This document shows positions 8,898 to 16,782 of a stretch of DNA of 64,000 nucleotides, one piece after another; the stretch's first letter is position 1; each line of letters begins with the position of its first letter. The DNA lies in the NCBI RefSeq assembly GCF_002979655.1, contig NZ_PCPG01000015.1:32796-96795 (forward strand), given 5' to 3'. Source of the stretch: Microbacterium sp. MYb45. Lineage in GTDB: Bacteria > Actinomycetota > Actinomycetes > Actinomycetales > Microbacteriaceae. The position numbers and the translations under genes are program-made. The notes beneath the pieces are model-generated. The model saw nothing but the letters and a program-made list of their open reading frames with translations, was not told where the DNA came from and did no database searches.

Positions 8898-8926
8898 CCT
8901 CTCCAGGGGTGATGGCCCTGGAGAGG
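8898..8926 (-). promoter_or_regulatory. Hairpin sequestering the ribosome binding site of the PuuC-like gene
   Basis: In the transcript CCTCTCCAGGG pairs perfectly (11 bp, 7-nt loop) with CCCTGGAGAGG. The second arm contains GGAGAGG, the Shine-Dalgarno sequence six bases before the GTG at 8891. When folded, the ribosome site is buried. It could be a translational switch or, alternatively, a DNA palindrome bound by a protein. Confidence 0.55.
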
Positions 8927-8930
8927 ATAC

Positions 8931-8985
8931 TCGCCCTATTTCGCCACTAGGTCAAGCCATTGAGAACGATCTCGCCATTTCGTTA
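8931..8985. promoter_or_regulatory. Helically phased TCGCC repeats, candidate Lrp-type operator
   Basis: TCGCC occurs at 8931, 8941 and 8972 (spacings 10 and 31, about one and three helical turns), twice as T-T/C-T-C-G-C-C-A. A further TTTCGTTA lies at 8978. The array covers the promoter of the PuuC-like operon and ends at the 3' end of the Lrp-type gene. Lrp/AsnC octamers typically bind such phased half-sites. Confidence 0.45.
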
Positions 8986-9006
8986 CATGCCAGTAACAGA
9001 ATCGGC

Positions 9007-10032
9007 CTACAGGCGGATGGCGCCGGTCGGCATGTCATTGGCCAGCGCTTCGGGGGCCTCATCGACGATCAGCGATCCGCGCAGCACCGGTGTGATCACC
9101 ACCAGCGACTCCACGACCTCGAGTCCGTCGTGCCCCGCCACCGCCGGGCCCGTGAGGAAGCGGTAGAACTCGTCGGCATCCTTCACGAGCACATTGGCGA
9201 GCAGCTGCGAGGTTCCCGTCGTGGCCGCGATGAACTTCACCTCGGGAGCGGCGGCGAGGGCCGCGCCCACCTTCTCGAGCCGAGCCATCGGCACGCGAAG
9301 CCATACGAGCGCCTCGAGTCCCAGACCGAACAGGCTCGGCACGACCTCGGTGCGCGGATGCATCAGTCCGCGGCGGCTCAGCGACTCCATGCGTCGCCGG
9401 GTCGTCGTGACGTTGAGGCCCAGGGCGCGGGAGAGTTGGGCCACCGGCATCCGTCCGTCCTTCAGGAGGAGTCGGATCAGAGCCTCTTCGTCGTCGCTCA
9501 GGGAGTCGGCGGGGTCGACCTCCGAGCCGGACGACTCGTCGAGCATGCGGGCCTGTTCGTCGGTCAGTACGCCCGCACGCCAGTCGTGCCCCGAGCGGAA
9601 GAACTTCAGGACAGTGGTGACGTTGATCGAGTCGATGCCCTCGAGCTCGGGGAAGTCGGTGAACAGCAGCTCGCGGATGGAGGCGTCGTCGTGGGGGAGC
9701 AGCATGCCGGCGATGTCGCTGCTGCCCTCGAGCACCGAGACCGACGAGGCGTCGGCGCGGCGGGCGAGGGTGCGCGCCACATGCCATAGCGCGTGCGGCT
9801 CAGTCGTGATGCGGAACAGCACCGCGCGGGCGTGCAGCACGCGGGCGGGGTCGACGTAGGTGGAGACGCGGACCAGTCCGCGATCGAGCAGCCGCTGTCC
9901 CCGACGGGCGACGGTGCGCTCGGGCAGGTCGACCACGCGGGCGATCTCTCCCCACGACGCACGGCCGTTCACCTGCAGGGCCGCGGCGACGATCCGATCG
10001 GTCTCGTCGGCCATCACATCGTTCGCGGGCAC
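9007..10032 (-). CDS. Lrp/AsnC-family regulator with two HTH-ligand modules
   Basis: About 341 residues, twice the usual Lrp length. An N-terminal winged helix (ASWGEIARVVDLPERTVARR) and an AsnC-like domain are followed by a second HTH (MPVAQLSRALGLNVTTTRRR) and a second AsnC-type domain. Such tandem proteins regulate amino-acid or amine metabolism in actinobacteria. I chose the GTG at 10032 because GAAGGAG lies five bases upstream; an ATG at 10014 is the alternative. It is encoded just upstream of the PuuC-like operon on the same strand and is the obvious candidate for its control, binding the phased TCGCC repeats. Confidence 0.82.
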   Translation of the reverse strand: MPANDVMADETDRIVAAALQVNGRASWGEIARVVDLPERTVARRGQRLLDRGLVRVSTYVDPARVLHARAVLFRITTEPHALWHVARTLARRADASSVSVLEGSSDIAGMLLPHDDASIRELLFTDFPELEGIDSINVTTVLKFFRSGHDWRAGVLTDEQARMLDESSGSEVDPADSLSDDEEALIRLLLKDGRMPVAQLSRALGLNVTTTRRRMESLSRRGLMHPRTEVVPSLFGLGLEALVWLRVPMARLEKVGAALAAAPEVKFIAATTGTSQLLANVLVKDADEFYRFLTGPAVAGHDGLEVVESLVVITPVLRGSLIVDEAPEALANDMPTGAIRL

Positions 10033-10135
10033 GGGCTCTCCTTCAGCGGGACGGACTCGGTGGAAGGTTATCCCAGTCCGGGCACGCGCTGAGGCGTCGG
10101 TGGTCTCCTCGGCGCGGCAGAGTGGAGCGTCGCCG

Positions 10136-10483
10136 ATGACCCATACTGAACCGATGAACCTTCCCGGACACGCTTTCAGCACCACCACCTGGGCAGAGAT
10201 CGAACGCACCTTCCACCCGGGAATCACGGGGCAGGCGGTGTGGCGATCACAGCAGATCGGAGACACCCGCATCCGCATGGTCGAATACTCGCCGGGCTAC
10301 GTCGCCGACCACTGGTGCTCGCGCGGCCACGTGCTGTTCGTCGTCGAGGGCACCCTCGAGACGGAGCTCGAAGACGGTCGGACCTTCACTCTGCACGCCG
10401 GGCAGAGCTATCAGGTCGGCACGGACATGGAAGCCCATCGCTCGAGCACCGAGACCGGCGCGCGTCTGTTCGTCGTCGACTGA
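10136..10483 (+). CDS. Small cupin protein (DHCW-motif type)
   Basis: 115 residues forming a single cupin barrel. The text DHWCSRGHVLFVVEG (central region) and the later G-Q-S-Y-Q-V match the family NCBI calls DHCW-motif cupin fold protein. The His residues probably bind a metal. No reaction is established. The start ATG at 10136 has GGAG eight bases upstream. It is divergent from the Lrp-type regulator and may be controlled with it, but a link to the amine operon is not proven. Confidence 0.72.
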   Translation: MTHTEPMNLPGHAFSTTTWAEIERTFHPGITGQAVWRSQQIGDTRIRMVEYSPGYVADHWCSRGHVLFVVEGTLETELEDGRTFTLHAGQSYQVGTDMEAHRSSTETGARLFVVD

Positions 10484-10522
10484 CGTCCGGCGTCCTCGCC
10501 ATCCCGACCATGTGGGAACGGC

Positions 10523-10556
10523 GGGCGCCGCCGAGGTCGAAACCCCGACGGCGCCC
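10523..10556. terminator. Hairpin terminator between convergent genes
   Basis: GGGCGCCG (10523-10530) pairs with CGGCGCCC (10549-10556), with further CG-rich pairing towards a CGAA loop. It lies between the cupin gene and the convergent metallophosphoesterase gene. It has no U-tract, as is common in high-GC actinobacteria. Confidence 0.55.
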
Positions 10557-10570
10557 GTGGATGCTGCGGA

Positions 10571-13129
10571 CTACTCGGCCTCGGTCACCTCGACTGTGGC
10601 GTGCTGCCGACGGCGGCGCATCGCGAACAGGCCGAGGCCCGCCGCGAGGAGCACGACCGCTGCGACGATGTACGGGACGCTGTCGGCACCCGTGGTGGCG
10701 AGGTCGCCGTCCGCGCCACTCGAACCGCCCGAGCCGTCACCTGGCGTGACCGCTCCGCCGCCGGACACCGCGGTGACGGTGACCGAGGCCGTGACCTCGG
10801 TGCCGTCGGGCAGGATCGCGGCGAGCGTGTGCGCCCCGGCCGGGGTGTTGGCCGGGATCGTCACCGTGCGCTGGAACGAGCCGTCCGCACCGGCGGTCAC
10901 CGTGCCCAGCTGCACCGGGTCGGAGCGCAGCTCGAGTCGCAGCCCGGCTCCTTCCGCGAAGCCGCTGCCCGAGACCGCGAGAGTGCTGCCGGCCGTGACC
11001 GATGCCGCGCCCAGCTCGATCTCGGCGGGAACCTCGGGCTCCGGCGTGACCGGAGGAGTGACGCCCTTCTCGGTGACCCACTTCTCGCCCGCATCCGACT
11101 TCGTCACCGTGAACGTGTCGTAGACGGCGCCGACGGGAAGGTCGGTGGTGGCATCCGGCTGCTTCTCCGCCAGGTACGAGCGGTAGACGAGCTGATTCTT
11201 CGAGACGTCGATCACCTGGTAGGTGGTGACGCCCTGGCCGCGCAGCACCTGGGTGGCGCCGTTGTTGGTCCAGACGTTCTTCTCCGGCGTCTCGAGCTCG
11301 TAGTGCTTCGCGCCGGAGTTCGACACCACGTAGACCGGGCCGGTGGTGATGCCGGGCGTCTCGGTCGCGTCGGTGTTCACGTAGCCGCGGGCGTAGGTGT
11401 GGTCGTGGCCCATGAGCACCAGGTCGATGTCGTTGCGCTGGAACACGGGGACCCAGTCGGCGCGGAGCTTCGGCTCGTCGCGACTCTCGGATGCCGAGAA
11501 GACCGGCTGGTGGAAGGTGACGACGTTCCACTTCGACGGGCTGTTCTGCAGCAGCAGGTCGAGCCAGGCGCCCTGGAAGCGGATCCACAGCTCCTCGCCC
11601 TGGGCGATCGGGCAGTCGGCACCCGTGCACGACGGCAGCGCCGGCGGGGTGAGGAAGGTCGCGTCGCGCGTCGCGTTGAGCGTGATGAAGCGCACGTCCT
11701 GGTAGTCGGTGTAGTACGCGGTCTCGGCGGCGAAGGCGCTCCAGTGCTCGAAGAGAGCGCGGTACTGGGCCGCGACCTCGGTGTCACCCTTGGCGAGATC
11801 GGCCAGTTCGCCGATGGAGCTCATCGACGGGTTGTTGTGCGGGTACTCGAAAGCGGCCTTCCACGCGGTGAGCAGCTTGTCGCCCGAGTACTCGTGGTTG
11901 CCGGGGGCGGCCATCACGTTGGTGCGCACGGCCGAGTCCTTCATGCCCTTGAACCAGTTGACCCATTCGTCCTCGTTGCTGGACTTGTTGATCAGGTCGC
12001 CCGCGTGCACGGAGCCGATCGAGCGCGGAGCGTTGGCCTCCGCCTGCTTCACGACGCTCGGCCACGTGGTGTCGAGTCCGATCTGCGCGTCGCCGTAGTA
12101 GATGAACTGGAAGTCGGTCGCCTTCGGGTCGGCCGTGCGGAACTCGTACCAGTCGCTCCAGCTGCCGGGCAGGCCGACGCGGTAGCGGTATTCGGTCGCC
12201 GCGGTGAGACCGGTGACGGTCGCCGAGAAGTGCTTGTTCGGGTTGCCGTTCACGACACCGGCGTCGTACGCGTCGACGGTGCGGACGTCGCCACCCGCGG
12301 TCGGCGCGATCTCGACCTGTCCGACCGTGTGCGACGCGTCGCCGGCGAGCCACGAGAACGCCTGCGAGATGGCGGGCTGCTCGGTGGGGCTCAGGATGAC
12401 GCGGGTCGGCGGGGCGATCACGGGCGTACCGGGGTCGGATGCCTTCACCAGGGTCAGCGACGACATGTCGAAGTAGATGTCGGAGCTGGTCTCGCGGTCC
12501 TGGAACAGCGAGACGGCGATCGTGTTGGTGCCGTCATGCAGCAGGTCGCCCTCGGCGCTGAACGTGGTCGTCAGCGGGTCGCCGTTGGAGTCGCCGGCGT
12601 ACTCGACGTTCTTCGTGTCGGTGATGCGGCCGTCGACATAGCGGGCGACCTCTTCGCCGTTGATCCACACGATCACGGCGTCGTCGTAGGTGATGGTGCT
12701 CTGCAGCGCCGCGACCTGCTCGGCGACTCCCGCCTCGAGCTCGAACGTCGTGCGGAAGAAGTACGTCGGCACGGTCGGCGCCTTCACGCCGTCGAGGTAG
12801 TGGTTCAGGAGCGTCTTCGGCGTCTGCGGGCCCACCGATCCGAGCTTGCCGTTCTTCGCGCCGAACGAGCCCGCGGCCGTCTTCCAGCTGCCGTCGTCGA
12901 ACGCCGGGAGCGTCCAGTCACGGAGCGCGGCCGGTGCGGGCGACGGGTCGGATCCGTCGTCGAGGTAGTGCCAGGCGGTGTCGCCGGTGACCAGTGAGCC
13001 GGTCGGCACCTCGGGCTCGGGGGCGGCGAGGGCCGCGGGGGCGACGACAGCGCCGCCGAGCAGCGCGAGGAGCGCGACGGACGTCAGTCCGTGACGCCGC
13101 CAGCGCACCGCAGGGGTGGGGGAGGTCAT
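10571..13129 (-). CDS. Secreted, wall-associated metallophosphoesterase (purple acid phosphatase-like)
   Basis: 852 residues. A Sec signal peptide (1 to ~36) is followed by a beta-sandwich region resembling a carbohydrate/galactose-binding module (~45-230), an FN3-like purple-acid-phosphatase N domain (~240-335), and a calcineurin-like catalytic domain. Metal-binding motifs are GDAQ (~346), HAGDL (~375), APGNHE (~408), FHQP (~539) and GHDH (~574). An Ig/adhesion-like repeat precedes a C-terminal LATTG (~810-814), hydrophobic segment and Arg-rich tail, matching the LAXTG signal of class E sortases. It probably releases phosphate from organic esters at the cell surface. AAGGA five bases upstream supports the ATG at 13129. 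Confidence 0.85.
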   Translation of the reverse strand: MTSPTPAVRWRRHGLTSVALLALLGGAVVAPAALAAPEPEVPTGSLVTGDTAWHYLDDGSDPSPAPAALRDWTLPAFDDGSWKTAAGSFGAKNGKLGSVGPQTPKTLLNHYLDGVKAPTVPTYFFRTTFELEAGVAEQVAALQSTITYDDAVIVWINGEEVARYVDGRITDTKNVEYAGDSNGDPLTTTFSAEGDLLHDGTNTIAVSLFQDRETSSDIYFDMSSLTLVKASDPGTPVIAPPTRVILSPTEQPAISQAFSWLAGDASHTVGQVEIAPTAGGDVRTVDAYDAGVVNGNPNKHFSATVTGLTAATEYRYRVGLPGSWSDWYEFRTADPKATDFQFIYYGDAQIGLDTTWPSVVKQAEANAPRSIGSVHAGDLINKSSNEDEWVNWFKGMKDSAVRTNVMAAPGNHEYSGDKLLTAWKAAFEYPHNNPSMSSIGELADLAKGDTEVAAQYRALFEHWSAFAAETAYYTDYQDVRFITLNATRDATFLTPPALPSCTGADCPIAQGEELWIRFQGAWLDLLLQNSPSKWNVVTFHQPVFSASESRDEPKLRADWVPVFQRNDIDLVLMGHDHTYARGYVNTDATETPGITTGPVYVVSNSGAKHYELETPEKNVWTNNGATQVLRGQGVTTYQVIDVSKNQLVYRSYLAEKQPDATTDLPVGAVYDTFTVTKSDAGEKWVTEKGVTPPVTPEPEVPAEIELGAASVTAGSTLAVSGSGFAEGAGLRLELRSDPVQLGTVTAGADGSFQRTVTIPANTPAGAHTLAAILPDGTEVTASVTVTAVSGGGAVTPGDGSGGSSGADGDLATTGADSVPYIVAAVVLLAAGLGLFAMRRRRQHATVEVTEAE

Positions 13130-13152
13130 GTCAGTCCTTCATGGGGGTGGGT

Positions 13153-13172
13153 TTCCGTGCTCAGCCGCACGG
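13153..13172. repeat. GCTCAGCC hairpin element, copy A
   Basis: TTCCGTGCTCAGCCGCACGG can fold with CCGTGC/GCACGG arms around TCAGCC. It is nearly identical to 27752-27772 and related to 27214-27219 and 31206-31220. It sits between the divergent metallophosphoesterase and cca genes. Confidence 0.45.
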
Positions 13173-13278
13173 GGCTCCTCCACCCCATCGGTGTCGGGTG
13201 ACGGGAGGCTGGCCCTCGGGCGACCGGGAGGTGAACGGTGTGGGCGGCACCTGCCGAAGCCCCACCGGCCCGCCCCGG

Positions 13279-13284
13279 TACGCT
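13279..13284 (+). promoter_or_regulatory. -10 box of cca (leaderless)
   Basis: TACGCT is followed by exactly seven bases and the ATG at 13292. This predicts transcription starting at the start codon; no convincing Shine-Dalgarno sequence is seen. Confidence 0.5.
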
Positions 13285-13291
13285 GGAACCC

Positions 13292-14719
13292 ATGCTCAAC
13301 ATGGCTGACGGCCTCGCCCGTCTCGGTGCGCTCGCCGAGAACCCGGTCGTCCGCACCCTCGCGACGGCGTTCGCGGATGCCGGCTTCGATCTGGCCGTCG
13401 TGGGCGGACCGGTGCGCGATGCGCTGCTGGGTCGGGCGACGCACGACCTCGACTTCACGACGAACGCCGCGCCCGACGAGATCCTCGCCATCGTCACGCC
13501 GATATCGACCGCGCAGTGGGACATCGGGCGCGCGTTCGGCACGATCGGCGCGCGCGTGCAGGGCGAGCAGGTCGAGATCACGACCTATCGTGCCGACAGC
13601 TACGACGGCGTGACCCGCAAGCCCACGGTCGAGTTCGGCGACACGATCGACGGCGACCTCGTGCGCCGCGACTTCACCGTCAACTCCATGGCGCTCCAGG
13701 TGCCCGCCGTGAAGCTGGTCGATCCGACCGGCGGCGTGGAAGACCTCATCGCCGGCATCCTGCGTACACCGGCCGACCCGCGGATCTCGTTCGGCGACGA
13801 CCCGCTGCGGATGCTGCGTGCGGCCCGCTTCAGCGCCCAGCTCGGATTCCGGGTCGAGGAGGCCACGGCTGAAGCGATCGCCGAACTGCGCGAGACCCTC
13901 AAGATCGTGAGCCCGGAGCGCATCCAGTCCGAACTCGTGCGCCTCATGCAGACCGACGATCCGGTGCGCGGCATCCGGGTGCTGGTCGACACCGGCCTGA
14001 TCGACGAGTTCCTCCCCGAGGTCACCGAGCTGCGCCTCGAGGTCGACGAGCACCACCACCACAAAGACGTCTACGAGCACTCCCTCACCGTGCTCAGCCA
14101 GGCGATCGAGCTCGAGCACTCCCGGCATCCGGGCGCCGCCCCCGATGTGCCGCTGCGCCTCGCCGCGCTGCTGCACGACATCGGCAAGCCGCGCACGCGC
14201 AAGCTCGAGCCCGGCGGTGTGGTGACGTTCCACCACCACGACGTCGTCGGGTCGCGCATGGCTCGCAAGCGCCTGCAGTCCCTGCGGTTCGACACCGACA
14301 CGACCGATGCCGTCTCCACGCTGATCGAACTGCACCTGCGCTTCTTCGGCTACGCCGAGGGCACCTGGACGGATGCCGCGGTGCGGCGTTACGTGCGCGA
14401 CGCGGGTGACCTGCTGGAGCGCCTGCACATCCTCACCCGCGCCGATGTCACCACGCGCAACAAGCGCAAGGCCGGTCGCCTCGCCAGCGCGTACGACGAC
14501 ATCGAGTCGCGCATCGCAGCGCTGCGCGAGCAGGAGGAGCTCGACTCCATCCGTCCGGAGATCGACGGCAACCGCATCCAGCAGGTGCTCGGTATCGCTC
14601 CCGGCCGTGAGGTGGGCGAGGCGTACCGGTTCCTGCTCGATCTGCGGTTGGACGAGGGCGTGCTGGGTCCCGATGTCGTCGAGCAGCGGCTGCGCGAGTG
14701 GTGGGCCGCGCGGGGCTGA
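13292..14719 (+). CDS. cca: CCA tRNA nucleotidyltransferase
   Basis: 475 residues. The enzyme adds or repairs the 3' CCA end of tRNAs. The nucleotidyltransferase head has GGPVRD (~38-43) and the metal-binding DLDFTT (~52-57). A tRNA-binding region follows, then an HD domain (LLHDIGKPRTR, HHHDVVGSRMA) as in many actinobacterial class II enzymes, where it may carry phosphatase or phosphodiesterase activity. The start at 13292 is chosen because a TACGCT -10 box ends seven bases before it, and the protein length then fits the family. It is a housekeeping gene, monocistronic and convergent with the VapBC module. Confidence 0.93.
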   Translation: MLNMADGLARLGALAENPVVRTLATAFADAGFDLAVVGGPVRDALLGRATHDLDFTTNAAPDEILAIVTPISTAQWDIGRAFGTIGARVQGEQVEITTYRADSYDGVTRKPTVEFGDTIDGDLVRRDFTVNSMALQVPAVKLVDPTGGVEDLIAGILRTPADPRISFGDDPLRMLRAARFSAQLGFRVEEATAEAIAELRETLKIVSPERIQSELVRLMQTDDPVRGIRVLVDTGLIDEFLPEVTELRLEVDEHHHHKDVYEHSLTVLSQAIELEHSRHPGAAPDVPLRLAALLHDIGKPRTRKLEPGGVVTFHHHDVVGSRMARKRLQSLRFDTDTTDAVSTLIELHLRFFGYAEGTWTDAAVRRYVRDAGDLLERLHILTRADVTTRNKRKAGRLASAYDDIESRIAALREQEELDSIRPEIDGNRIQQVLGIAPGREVGEAYRFLLDLRLDEGVLGPDVVEQRLREWWAARG

Positions 14720-14728
14720 TTTCTGGCG

Positions 14729-15121
14729 TCAGCGCAGTTCGGGGACGATGATCTCGACTTCGTCGGACACGAGCTCGAAGTCCTTCGGGTTGAACGTGAG
14801 GACAGCGGCGCCGAGCGCGTAGGCGTGACCGGCCAGCATGATGTCCTTACTTCGGGCGCGGGCGGGACGGTTCAGGATCACCCGTGACGCGAGGCGCGCG
14901 TAGCCATCGGCGGCGGCTTGATCGAACGGAAGCCAGTCGGCTTCGAGCAGTGCCGACAACCGCATCAGTTCGTTGCGTCGACGGCGACGGAGAGCCGGAT
15001 CTGTCGCCCGCTCGACTCCGAGTTGCAGCTCGGAGTACGCGATTGCACTGAGCGCCACGTCAGCCGGCGGCAATCGGACGGCATCGAGCCGGATGAGGAC
15101 GTTCGTGTCAAGAAGGATCAC
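14729..15121 (-). CDS. vapC: VapC-type PIN-domain toxin
   Basis: 130 residues, a typical VapC RNase. The PIN-domain acidic residues are visible: Asp5 in LLDTNVL, Glu in the YSELQLG segment, and Asp in the SKDIMLAGHA segment. VapC toxins cleave RNA (initiator tRNA or rRNA in known cases), but the target here is unknown. The GTG start at 15121 lies inside the antitoxin gene, overlapping it by 14 bases in another frame, with GGGAG a few bases upstream. The overlap couples toxin to antitoxin synthesis. It is the second gene of a two-gene TA operon. Confidence 0.87.
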   Translation of the reverse strand: MILLDTNVLIRLDAVRLPPADVALSAIAYSELQLGVERATDPALRRRRRNELMRLSALLEADWLPFDQAAADGYARLASRVILNRPARARSKDIMLAGHAYALGAAVLTFNPKDFELVSDEVEIIVPELR

Positions 15122-15455
15122 GGCTCTCCCACGGATCTCTGAAGGAGTCGAGGAAGAACGGGTTCTTGCGGTCGGCCTCCAGTTCGGCCAGCCATTCCTC
15201 CCGCATCTTGTCCTGTTCCGGAGTCGACGGGTTCGCATCGACCCTCGCCATCACCTCGCTCGAGGGGACCGAAAAGCGTCGTGGCCGAGGCGCCCGCTGC
15301 TGGAGTTGCGCCTCGAGCCCGCTCTCGTCGCCCTGCGCCAAGCGCGTCAGCACATCTCGCACCTCGGCCTCCATCGAGCGGGAGTTCCGCCGGGCACGTT
15401 CCTTGAGCGCGACGACGACGTCATCGCTGAGATTGCGGATGGTCACGGTTGCCAT
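15108..15455 (-). CDS. vapB: VapB/FitA-type antitoxin
   Basis: 115 residues. The N terminus (VTIRNLSDDVVVALKERA) is a ribbon-helix-helix of the FitA/Arc type that binds DNA and represses the operon. The C-terminal part, rich in Arg/Pro/Glu and ending SFRDPW-like, would wrap the VapC active site. The start ATG at 15455 has AGGAGG upstream. It is encoded directly before its PIN-domain toxin. It is longer than many FitA antitoxins (~80 aa), having an extended middle region. Confidence 0.83.
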   Translation of the reverse strand: MATVTIRNLSDDVVVALKERARRNSRSMEAEVRDVLTRLAQGDESGLEAQLQQRAPRPRRFSVPSSEVMARVDANPSTPEQDKMREEWLAELEADRKNPFFLDSFRDPWESRDPS

Positions 15456-15501
15456 GTCTGCCTCCTGACAGCAGAATGCTAGCACCCGGCCCGCGGCAGC
15501 G

Positions 15502-16071
15502 TCACCCCTCGCGACGACGCTCCAGCTCGGTGAAGACGACGCCGCTTTCGTAGGCGACCGTCTCGACGATGTCGAAGCGTTCGGGGCGATACGGGCGCTC
15601 GCCGAACAGCGGGATGCCCGATCCGAAGAGCAGGGGTTGCCGCTTCAGCACGAGCCGGTCGATCTCGTCAGCGAGCGATGCGGCGAGAGCGCCGCCTCCG
15701 CAGAGCCAGATGTCGGCGCCGTCCTCCTGCTTCAGCCGCCGCACCACCTCGACCGGATCCTCGGCCGTGGCCTCCAGGTTCTCGGCCTCCGCGGTCTTCG
15801 TGCGGCTGAACACGATCTGGCGGAGGTGCGAGTACGGGCTGGGCAGGCCGCCCACCTGATAGGTGTTCCAGCCCATCAGTACCGTGTCGAAGACCTCGCG
15901 CGTCTGGGCGATGCCGAGGGCTTCGGCCGCGACGGTGGGGAGTGTGTCGGCGAAGCGGTCGTTGATCCCGTCCATGTGGTCTCCCTCGATGAGGAAGGCG
16001 TCGAATTCACCGTTCGGCCCGGCGATGTAGCCGTCGAGGGTGACGGCGGCGTAGTACACGAGTTCGCGCAT
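15502..16071 (-). CDS. Dihydrofolate reductase-like (RibD C-terminal family) protein
   Basis: 189 residues. The N terminus VYYAAVTLDGYIAGPNGEFD and the later DIWLCGGGALAASLADEIDRLVL match the RibD_C/DHFR-like family, NADPH-dependent reductases of mostly unknown substrate. It is not a folA-type DHFR by sequence. The start at 16071 follows an inverted-repeat operator shared with the divergent TetR gene, so it is very likely the regulated target of that repressor. The physiological substrate is unknown; such pairs often respond to small organic molecules. Confidence 0.82.
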   Translation of the reverse strand: MRELVYYAAVTLDGYIAGPNGEFDAFLIEGDHMDGINDRFADTLPTVAAEALGIAQTREVFDTVLMGWNTYQVGGLPSPYSHLRQIVFSRTKTAEAENLEATAEDPVEVVRRLKQEDGADIWLCGGGALAASLADEIDRLVLKRQPLLFGSGIPLFGERPYRPERFDIVETVAYESGVVFTELERRREG

Positions 16072-16078
16072 GATGATC

Positions 16079-16125
16079 CAATCACTACAGATGTAGCAGT
16101 TACAGTACAACAGACGTAGTGATTG
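16079..16125. promoter_or_regulatory. Inverted-repeat operator between RibD-like and TetR genes
   Basis: CAATCACTAC (16079-16088) and GTAGTGATTG (16116-16125) are perfect 10-bp inverted arms. Each belongs to a longer similar block containing A-C-A-N3-GTAGTGATTG. The right arm lies directly before the TAGTCT -10 box (16129-16134) of the TetR gene. This is most simply two TetR-family binding sites repressing both directions. Confidence 0.6.
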
Positions 16126-16128
16126 CGC

Positions 16129-16134
16129 TAGTCT
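16129..16134 (+). promoter_or_regulatory. -10 box of the TetR gene (leaderless)
   Basis: TAGTCT is followed by six bases and the ATG at 16141; no ribosome binding site is present. Confidence 0.45.
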
Positions 16135-16140
16135 CATGTC

Positions 16141-16707
16141 ATGGCGAAGAACGACTCCCGGCGACGGACGATCGCGGATGCCGGACTCACGGTGCTCGCC
16201 CGAGAGGGCTCGCGCGGGCTCACGCACCGCGCGGTCGACGTCGTCGCCCAGGTCCCGACCGGCACGACCTCGAACTACTTCCGCAGCCGCGATGCCCTGA
16301 TCGAGGGACTCGTCGAGCGGATCGGGGAGCGCCTCGCACCCACGCCCGAAGATCTGGAGCGACGCGCGACGGCCGAGCCCGGTCCCGCGCTGTTCGCCGA
16401 CTACATCCGCGACATCGTGCGACGGCTGACCGAGGATCGGGACGTGACGCTCGCCCTGTTCGAGCTGAGGCTCGAGGGCGGGCGGCGGCCCGAGGTCGCC
16501 GCGGTCCTCGGCGCCTGGCAGCGGGCCGGCTTCGACGGCGACGTCGCGTTCAACGCCGCGGCCGGCCTCCCCGGCGGACGCCGCGAGATCGCCCTGTTCC
16601 ACTACGCCATCGATGGGCTGCTGCTCGACAGGCTGACCACGCCGATCGATCCGGAGACGTCCACCGACGACGTGATCGACGACCTGGTCGCGGGGCTCAT
16701 CCGCTGA
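16141..16707 (+). CDS. TetR/AcrR-family repressor
   Basis: 188 residues. The N-terminal HTH reads RRTIADAGLTVLAREGSRGLTHRAVDVVAQVPTGTTSNYF, the usual TetR arrangement ending in the T-S-N-Y-F helix. The C-terminal domain is the ligand-binding and dimer part, with no identifiable ligand. It is divergent from the RibD-like reductase with a symmetric operator between them, so autoregulation and control of the reductase are likely. The start follows a TAGTCT box by six bases, implying a leaderless transcript. Confidence 0.87.
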   Translation: MAKNDSRRRTIADAGLTVLAREGSRGLTHRAVDVVAQVPTGTTSNYFRSRDALIEGLVERIGERLAPTPEDLERRATAEPGPALFADYIRDIVRRLTEDRDVTLALFELRLEGGRRPEVAAVLGAWQRAGFDGDVAFNAAAGLPGGRREIALFHYAIDGLLLDRLTTPIDPETSTDDVIDDLVAGLIR

Positions 16708-16782
16708 CACGGCGGGTGTTCCCTCGTGGGCGTGCTGCTCATACACTGAGTCAACGCACATCTTCGACGATCGGAGACCGCT

